In this document: piece by piece, positions 6,378-10,454 of the stretch
How positions within the stretch are numbered: position 1 is the stretch's first letter
How the letters are laid out: the number at the start of each line of letters is the position of its first letter
Assembly: GCA_900552845.1 (NCBI GenBank)
Contig: USBC01000055.1
Span: 1 to 10,454, forward strand
From: an uncultured Oscillospiraceae bacterium
GTDB taxonomy: Bacteria > Bacillota > Clostridia > Oscillospirales > Ruminococcaceae
Length of the DNA stretch: 10,454 bases
Direction: 5' to 3'
The notes under the pieces: model-generated
Told to the model about the DNA's origin: nothing
Seen by the model: the letters and a program-made list of their open reading frames with translations, nothing else
The model's database searches: none
Program-made: the position numbers and the translations under genes

Positions 6378-7655
6378 TCATTCCTCCCGCTGCCGGGGGA
6401 GGGCAGCGGCATGGAAGGACTGCAGGTTCTTCGGGGCGGAGGAGACGATGGTGGAAACGAAGTACCGGATCTCGTCCATGGCATGATCGTTTTCCTTGTG
6501 CGGCTTGTCCTCGGCGGCATTTTCCTCCCAGCGGTACTGGTTGAATTCCCGCAGGGTATCATGGCAGCAGGCGGCAAAGCGCAACTTTTTCAGGCGCAGC
6601 AGCTCGCTGACCCGGCGAATGCCGTCGAGAACATCGTTTTGGGCAGGGAGGACGGTGTAGACGCCGTGACGACGGATACACTCCATAAAGCTGGCAGCTG
6701 ACGGGTCCACCGTCACCCCCAGAACGGGGCGCTCCCCGGCAAGGGCGCACAATGCCTCATAGTACTCCTCATCGGTTTTTTGTATTCCGGTTCGGCGGGA
6801 ATCGTGGTAATACTCCGCGGTGCGGTACCAAATACCATCGGCGGGGCAATAGCCCCACAGCCCGATGGAGCAGGGGTTGACGGTACCGTAATCGCAGCTT
6901 AAATACCAACGGGTCAAACCCTTCGGCGGCTGCTCCGTCACATGGTCGGCAGGGGAGAACATCGGATACACCGCCCCGCTGGGGGCGCACCATTCTCCCA
7001 ATACAAAGCGCCGGTAGAACGAACCGGAATACAGTCCCTCATACCGCTGCCGGATCTCCGGCGTCAGAGAGGGGTTATCCTGCATGGTGAAGTGGAGATA
7101 GAGGCAGTTTTTCTCCTCCGCCTTTTCGATCCACTCCCGATAGAACCAGTGAAAGGGGTGCTCCGGATTGCAGCAGAACCAGTAGCGGCTGCCGGCGACC
7201 GAGCAGCGAGCCAGTGCCTGCTCCACAAAGGAGCGGGGCATCAGGGCGACCTCATCAAGCAGCACACCGGCTAAGGTGATGCCCTGAATGAGAGAGGCGC
7301 TGCCCTCATCTCTGCCGCCGAATAGGTAGAAACGGTTTTCCCGTTTGCCCCATGCCACGGTAAGCAGCCGCCTGCCGCTTTGGAAGCGGCAGCGGTAGCC
7401 CAATCCCCGCAGAATGGGCAGCAGCGGCTCCAGCAGATTGCGCTGCAGCGACAGAATGGTTTTGCCGCACAGGGCAAAATCCATGCCGGAAAAGCAGTGG
7501 ATCGCCCACATCACGAAGGAGAGGGAAAGACACAGCGTTTTGCCGCTGCGTACCGCTCCGTCGCACAGTATGGCATCTCTCCTGCAATCCGGAGAGCCTT
7601 CACGCCACCAGGTAAGGACCCGAAGCTGCTTTCGGCTGAAGGGGACAAAGCGCAT
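6378..7655 (-). CDS. Phage terminase large subunit
   Basis: This 425-residue motor and nuclease cuts concatemeric DNA and pumps it into the prohead through the portal. The ATPase half has a Walker A motif GAVRSGKT (33-40), a Walker B motif VLLDEVAL (131-138, with D134/E135) and a coupling motif CCNPEHP (161-167). The C-terminal RNase H-like nuclease has the acidic residues D255 (SCDYGT), D317 (TVDPSA) and D390/D394 (NDHAMDEIRYF). All expected catalytic groups are present and the length is normal, so the enzyme looks intact. The ATG at 7655 overlaps the small-subunit stop by one base (TAATG), with GGAGG about 10 nt upstream. A 188-nt gap with a cloverleaf element follows, the largest gap in this operon. 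Confidence 0.93.
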   Translation of the reverse strand: MRFVPFSRKQLRVLTWWREGSPDCRRDAILCDGAVRSGKTLCLSLSFVMWAIHCFSGMDFALCGKTILSLQRNLLEPLLPILRGLGYRCRFQSGRRLLTVAWGKRENRFYLFGGRDEGSASLIQGITLAGVLLDEVALMPRSFVEQALARCSVAGSRYWFCCNPEHPFHWFYREWIEKAEEKNCLYLHFTMQDNPSLTPEIRQRYEGLYSGSFYRRFVLGEWCAPSGAVYPMFSPADHVTEQPPKGLTRWYLSCDYGTVNPCSIGLWGYCPADGIWYRTAEYYHDSRRTGIQKTDEEYYEALCALAGERPVLGVTVDPSAASFMECIRRHGVYTVLPAQNDVLDGIRRVSELLRLKKLRFAACCHDTLREFNQYRWEENAAEDKPHKENDHAMDEIRYFVSTIVSSAPKNLQSFHAAALPRQREE

Positions 7656-8149
7656 TATTCGCCATCCTCCCCAAGGGCTGCCGCACCGGCGGCAACCGCC
7701 TCCAAAAAGCCGAAGGCGTCCTTTTGCCCGCTGTCCTCCTTCTGCTGCGCCGCCAGCCGGTCCAGCGCTGCCAGCCGGTCAAAGAAGGTGACCTCTAAAC
7801 CGCCCTTTGCCTGACTGAGCTTGGCAATGTTGAAGAGATCCATTTCCCCGATGGGGGGTGTTTCGCCCTCGGTGGGGAACATCAACCGGACGGCATCGGT
7901 AACGGCGCCGAACGCCAGCTTTCGGTAGCCATCCTCAGCGGTGGACAGGCGTCCCTCTTTGACCAGCGCGGCTTCCACCTCTGCGATGTACCGCTTGGCA
8001 GCCGCAGTTTCCGGAAGCGTCAGGGCTTCCTCCTGTTTTTCCGGCGACTGCCAGCACCGCGCCGCCGACCTGCGGGCATCGCGCGTGAGGACAAACCAGT
8101 GGCAAAACAGCTTTTGCCGTGCATTGAGATAGCTTTTTTCCTGCTGCAT
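7655..8149 (-). CDS. Phage terminase small subunit (XtmA-like)
   Basis: This 164-residue DNA-recognition subunit selects the packaging site and loads the large subunit. The N-terminal region (SYLNARQKLFCHWFVLTRDARRSAARCW, residues 6-33) fits the helix-turn-helix of the terminase small-subunit family. The central part is helical, and KGGLEVTFFDRLAALDRLA (about 117-135) is the usual conserved strand and helix before a variable C-terminus. The ATG at 8149 is preferred because AAAGGAG lies 10 nt upstream; a longer reading to 8221 adds residues with no binding site. It is the first gene of the phage operon and starts directly opposite the trmL leader. I see no strong sigma-A promoter in front of it, so expression may need an activator or read-through. 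Confidence 0.85.
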   Translation of the reverse strand: MQQEKSYLNARQKLFCHWFVLTRDARRSAARCWQSPEKQEEALTLPETAAAKRYIAEVEAALVKEGRLSTAEDGYRKLAFGAVTDAVRLMFPTEGETPPIGEMDLFNIAKLSQAKGGLEVTFFDRLAALDRLAAQQKEDSGQKDAFGFLEAVAAGAAALGEDGE

Positions 8150-8219
8150 GATGAAACAACTCCTTTCACTAATACGAGCAAAATCGGGGAAATTTGCAGT
8201 GAAAGTGTTGAATTCGCAC

Positions 8220-8238
8220 AAACTTTTACAAAAAGTTT
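8220..8238. promoter_or_regulatory. AT-rich perfect palindrome, candidate operator
   Basis: AAACTTTT and AAAAGTTT flank ACA, giving a perfect 8-bp inverted repeat with a 3-nt centre. It lies in the divergent region, 71 nt upstream of the small terminase ATG and 30 nt upstream of the extended -10 of trmL. Its A/T content contrasts with the GC-rich surroundings. No U-run follows on either strand, so a terminator is less likely than a protein-binding site. Confidence 0.4.
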
Positions 8239-8267
8239 ACATTTGAGGCGCTTTTCGGGCATTTTTG

Positions 8268-8276
8268 TGGTAAAAT
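8268..8276 (+). promoter_or_regulatory. Extended -10 promoter for trmL leader
   Basis: TGG-TAAAAT matches the extended -10 form (TGn plus TAnnnT). No good -35 lies at 16-18 nt; TTTACA at 8236 is too far (29 nt). Extended -10 promoters can work without a -35. Transcription would start near 8283, giving a structured 5' leader of about 200 nt. Confidence 0.5.
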
Positions 8277-8304
8277 AGGGAGGACAAGGCAGCCGAAGGC
8301 GAAG

Positions 8305-8353
8305 CCGGACGGGAGAAGTCCGGGGAAAGGAAAGCCCGGAGAGAAAATCCGGG
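8305..8353 (+). promoter_or_regulatory. Paired leader hairpins with an alternative fold
   Basis: Two 19-nt hairpins each have a 6-bp stem and a purine-only 7-nt loop: 8305-8310 (CCGGAC) with 8318-8323, and 8335-8340 (CCCGGA) with 8348-8353. Bases 8319-8324 (TCCGGG) can instead pair perfectly with 8335-8340, a fold that excludes both. Loops and linker are G/A-only. Such mutually exclusive folds are seen in RNA switches, but no known riboswitch class is recognised. Confidence 0.45.
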
Positions 8354-8360
8354 TGAGCGG

Positions 8361-8439
8361 CGGCGCAGCCCGCCCCACCGCCGGTGGGGCACAGCGGACT
8401 TTGTCCGCTGCGGCGGCGGAGCCGCCGGGGGCTGCGCCG
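8361..8439. repeat. Cloverleaf inverted-repeat element B
   Basis: A 79-bp element lies in the trmL leader, ending 45 nt before the start codon. Outer arms 8361-8371 (CGGCGCAGCCC) and 8429-8439 (GGGCTGCGCCG) pair perfectly (11 bp). Inside are 8372-8390 (8-bp stem, loop GCC), 8392-8410 (CAGCGGAC stem, 8 bp, loop TTT) and 8411-8427 (7-bp stem, loop GGA), with only two unpaired junction bases. Stem sequences differ from element A (6273-6353), but the plan is the same: one outer stem and three hairpins, each with a 3-nt loop. The decamer CGGCGCAGCC is shared by both, in different parts of the structure. Confidence 0.85.
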
Positions 8440-8484
8440 GTTGCCTGAATGCCGCAGAAACCGAAAAAGGAGACAAAATAAAAA

Positions 8485-9003
8485 ATGCCGATCTTAAACA
8501 TTGTACTGGTGGAGCCGAGGATCCCGCAGAACGTGGGGAATATTGCCCGCACCTGCGCGGCGACCGGCGCACGGCTGCATCTGGTGGAGCCGATGGCGTT
8601 TACCATAGATGATGCCAAATTAAAGCGGGCGGGGCTGGATTATTGGCAGTACCTTGATGTGACGACCTACCCGAGTCTTGCGGATTTTATGGAGCAGCAC
8701 GCGGCAGAGCAGGATAAAATGTATTATTTCACCACCAAGGCGCAGCATATCTACACCGGGGTGCAGTACCCGGACGGGTGTTTTCTGCTGTTCGGGCGGG
8801 AGGACGCCGGCCTGCCGGAGGAGCTGCTGGTGCAGCACCCCAGTCAGTGTCTGCGCTTCCCGATGCGGCAGGGGCTGCGGAGCCTCAACCTTTCCAACTC
8901 GGTGGCGATAGGGGTGTACGAGGCGCTGCGGCAGTGGGATTTTCCGCTTTTACAGAACGCCGGACAGCTGCACCGGCTGCAATGGGACAGTGCGGAAGAA
9001 TAA
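8485..9003 (+). CDS. trmL: tRNA (cytidine/uridine-34-2'-O)-methyltransferase TrmL
   Basis: This 172-residue SPOUT-class enzyme 2'-O-methylates the wobble base (position 34) of tRNA-Leu species using S-adenosylmethionine. All three SPOUT motifs are visible: PQNVGNIARTC (14-24), LFGREDAGLPEE (102-113) and SLNLSNSVAIGVYEALRQ (133-150), the last forming the cofactor-binding knot. The length is slightly above the E. coli protein (about 157), with a short acidic tail. The ATG at 8485 follows AAAAAGGAG with a rather long 12-nt A-rich gap. It is preceded by a long structured leader with its own promoter and followed by a separate pgk promoter, so it is probably a single-gene transcript with some read-through. 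It is a core chromosomal gene, not part of the phage cluster. Confidence 0.92.
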   Translation: MPILNIVLVEPRIPQNVGNIARTCAATGARLHLVEPMAFTIDDAKLKRAGLDYWQYLDVTTYPSLADFMEQHAAEQDKMYYFTTKAQHIYTGVQYPDGCFLLFGREDAGLPEELLVQHPSQCLRFPMRQGLRSLNLSNSVAIGVYEALRQWDFPLLQNAGQLHRLQWDSAEE

Positions 9004-9030
9004 ATTAAGTTAATTTTTTAACAAAAACTA

Positions 9031-9059
9031 TTGCGCCGCAGAGAAAGATAGGGTACAAT
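9031..9059 (+). promoter_or_regulatory. Sigma-A promoter of pgk
   Basis: TTGCGC (9031-9036) and TACAAT (9054-9059) are separated by 17 nt. The start would be near 9066, giving a leader of about 58 nt. Just upstream, GTTAA and TTAAC flank TTTT (9009-9022), a weak AT hairpin after the trmL stop. A strong promoter suits a glycolytic gene. Confidence 0.75.
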
Positions 9060-9123
9060 AGACACAGGAACCAAGTGCCGGAGAGCCGGTCATTCAAAAT
9101 AAGAAAGAAAGAGGGATACCTGT

Positions 9124-10332
9124 ATGTCTTTTCTGAACAAAGTAACTGTGGAAGATCTGAACGTAAAGGGACGCCGTGTACTGGTGCGTGTGGACTTTAA
9201 CGTGCCGCTGAAGGACGGTAAAGTGACCAATGATAACCGCATTTTGGGCGCGATCCCTACCATTCGCTACCTTGCCGACCATGGTGCGAGGGTCATTCTC
9301 TGCTCTCATTTGGGCAAGCCGAAGGGCGTTGACCATGCCTTTACCATGGCGCCTGTTGCCGCCCGTCTGGGCGAGCTGATGGGTCGTCCCGTTCTCTTTG
9401 CCGATGACGATACCGTTGTAGGCGAGAACGCCCGCCGCATGGCTGCCGAGATGAAGGACGGCGACATTCTGGTGCTGCAGAATACCCGTTTCCGTCCCGA
9501 AGAAACCAAGAACCTGCCCGAATTCAGCAAGGAGCTGGCTTCGCTGGCGGAAATCTATGTGGACGACGCCTTCGGCAGCGCCCACCGCGCACACTGCTCC
9601 ACCGTCGGGGTGACCGACTACATCAAGGAGACCGCCGTGGGCTACCTGATGGAAAAAGAAATCAACTATCTGGGCAATGCCGTAGAACAGCCGGTGCGTC
9701 CTCTTGTTGCTATTCTGGGCGGCGCCAAGGTTGCCGATAAGCTCAAGGTCATCAATAATCTTTTGGATAAGGTGGACACCCTTATCATCGGCGGCGGCAT
9801 GGCCTACACCTTCCTTGCCGCGAAGGGCTACTCCGTCGGCAAGTCTCTGCTCGACAACGAGAAAATCGACTACTGCCGTGACATGATGGCCAAGGCTGAG
9901 GCCAAGGGCGTTAAGCTGCTGCTGCCGGTCGACACCGTCGTCGCTGCGGACTTCCCGAACCCGATCGACGCGGACATCGCCGTGAAGACTGTCGCCGCGG
10001 ACGCCATCCCCGACGACATGGAGGGCCTTGACATTGGCGAAGAGACCCGCAAGCTCTTTGCGGACGCCGTCAAGAGCGCCAAGACCGTCGTCTGGAACGG
10101 CCCCATGGGCGTCTTTGAGAACCCGACTCTGGCTGCCGGCACTCTGGCCGTGGCCAAGGCTATGGCTGAGAGCGACGCTACCACCGTCATCGGCGGCGGC
10201 GACAGCGCAGCAGCTGTCCAGCAGATGGGCCTGGGCGACAAGATGACCCACATCTCTACCGGCGGCGGCGCTTCTCTGGAGTACCTGGAGGGCAAGGAGC
10301 TGCCCGGCATCGCAGTCATCCAGAACGCATAA
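9124..10332 (+). CDS. pgk: Phosphoglycerate kinase
   Basis: This 402-residue glycolytic enzyme transfers the phosphate of 1,3-bisphosphoglycerate to ADP. The N-terminal substrate domain has RVDFNVPL (22-29), SHLGKPKG (61-68), LQNTRF (118-123) and DDAFGSAHRAH (147-157). The C-terminal nucleotide domain has GGAKVADK (199-206), GGGMAYTF (223-230), WNGPMGVFE (324-332), GGGDSAAA (357-364) and STGGGASLE (378-386). The length is normal and nothing is missing. The ATG at 9124 has GAGGG 8 nt upstream. Codon use shifts within the gene: before codon 238 only 3 of 25 valines use GTC, while from there on 12 of 15 do. The neighbouring trmL prefers GTG. This suggests that the 3' third came by recombination from a relative. 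The following gene is tpiA. Confidence 0.97.
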   Translation: MSFLNKVTVEDLNVKGRRVLVRVDFNVPLKDGKVTNDNRILGAIPTIRYLADHGARVILCSHLGKPKGVDHAFTMAPVAARLGELMGRPVLFADDDTVVGENARRMAAEMKDGDILVLQNTRFRPEETKNLPEFSKELASLAEIYVDDAFGSAHRAHCSTVGVTDYIKETAVGYLMEKEINYLGNAVEQPVRPLVAILGGAKVADKLKVINNLLDKVDTLIIGGGMAYTFLAAKGYSVGKSLLDNEKIDYCRDMMAKAEAKGVKLLLPVDTVVAADFPNPIDADIAVKTVAADAIPDDMEGLDIGEETRKLFADAVKSAKTVVWNGPMGVFENPTLAAGTLAVAKAMAESDATTVIGGGDSAAAVQQMGLGDKMTHISTGGGASLEYLEGKELPGIAVIQNA

Positions 10333-10350
10333 TCACAGCATCATGAACGG

Positions 10351-10380
10351 TGCGGCGGCTGTTTCGCCGCCGCATCTTTT
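10351..10380 (+). terminator. Terminator-like hairpin after pgk
   Basis: TGCGGCGGC (10351-10359) and GCCGCCGCA (10366-10374) form a perfect 9-bp GC-rich stem around TGTTTC, followed by TCTTTTATTTA. It lies 18 nt after the pgk stop and before tpiA, so it would lower, and perhaps not abolish, read-through into tpiA. Confidence 0.7.
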
Positions 10381-10415
10381 ATTTATAAAGGTAAATAAGG
10401 TAATGAGAACGTATC

Positions 10416-10454
10416 ATGGATAAGGCAAAGCGCAAGGCCATTATTGCTGGCAAC
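10416..10454 (+). CDS. tpiA: Triosephosphate isomerase, N-terminal 13 codons
   Basis: The reading MDKAKRKAIIAGN runs to the window end. KAIIAGN is the first beta strand of the TIM barrel and leads, in the family, into the W-K-M motif whose Lys is catalytic; that Lys lies just outside the window. The enzyme interconverts dihydroxyacetone phosphate and glyceraldehyde-3-phosphate. The ATG at 10416 has GAG 8 nt upstream. Placement right after pgk is the common bacterial glycolytic order. An overlapping ATG at 10403 opens only six codons and is not a gene. Confidence 0.85.
   Translation, partial: MDKAKRKAIIAGN

Noticed and set aside
6378..7655. Decayed or frameshifted large terminase
   Set aside because: All ATPase and nuclease motifs are present in one uninterrupted frame of normal length.
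8305..8353. Known riboswitch or T-box in the trmL leader
   Set aside because: No T-box sequence, S-box, purine or other known conserved core was recognised. Only the generic hairpins are reported.
6273..8439. Hairpin elements as a CRISPR array
   Set aside because: There are no regularly spaced direct repeats with unique spacers, and the two elements differ in sequence.
8226..8618. Minus-strand open frames across the trmL leader and 5' end
   Set aside because: The products are Ala/Pro/Arg-rich. They overlap the trmL start and the cloverleaf and have no convincing ribosome binding site.
9094..10251. Long minus-strand open frame (385 codons) opposite pgk
   Set aside because: It mirrors the conserved pgk gene. 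The length comes from pgk codon bias, and there is no ribosome binding site or recognisable protein.

Overview
The window looks like GC-rich chromosomal DNA of a Firmicute. A gut clostridium of the Oscillospiraceae/Ruminococcaceae type is my best guess, from the overall style of the phage proteins, the strong AGGAGG-type ribosome binding sites and the trmL-pgk-tpiA layout. This is an inference; no 16S or other marker is present. It splits into two parts that diverge from a shared intergenic region at about 8150-8484.

Left part (1-8149, all minus strand, read right to left): a compact phage head and tail assembly operon. The order is small terminase, large terminase, portal, prohead protease with possible scaffold tail, major capsid protein, head-tail connector, tail-terminator-like protein, probable tail tube, two small overlapping genes, a small tail/baseplate protein and an XkdQ/gpD-like baseplate hub. 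Most genes are translationally coupled (ATGA or short overlaps). The terminase, portal and protease keep their key motifs, so the packaging and capsid part looks functional. No integrase, repressor, replication, lysis, tail-sheath or tape-measure gene is seen. The terminase end lies directly against core metabolic genes, where a normal prophage would carry its early region. A domesticated, gene-transfer-agent-like particle cluster or a remnant prophage is possible, but the left end is cut by the window.

The two small genes between the tail tube and the baseplate genes sit where tail-assembly chaperones usually lie. A run of seven G allows a -1 frameshift that would join them into one 152-residue product, like the lambda G/GT arrangement. 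Both carry the same palindrome-derived segment (AAAVRRPxDA).

Right part (8150-10454, plus strand): an extended -10 promoter and a roughly 200-nt structured leader precede trmL (tRNA Cm34/Um34 methyltransferase). Then come a clear sigma-A promoter, pgk (phosphoglycerate kinase), a terminator-like hairpin and the first 13 codons of tpiA (triosephosphate isomerase). The pgk gene changes valine codon use sharply near codon 235.

The most striking unexplained structure is a pair of cloverleaf-shaped inverted-repeat elements, one between the terminase and portal genes (6273-6353) and one in the trmL leader (8361-8439). Each has an outer stem of 11-12 bp closing three short hairpins, each with a 3-nt loop, with almost no unpaired junction bases. 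Their stem sequences differ while the architecture is the same.
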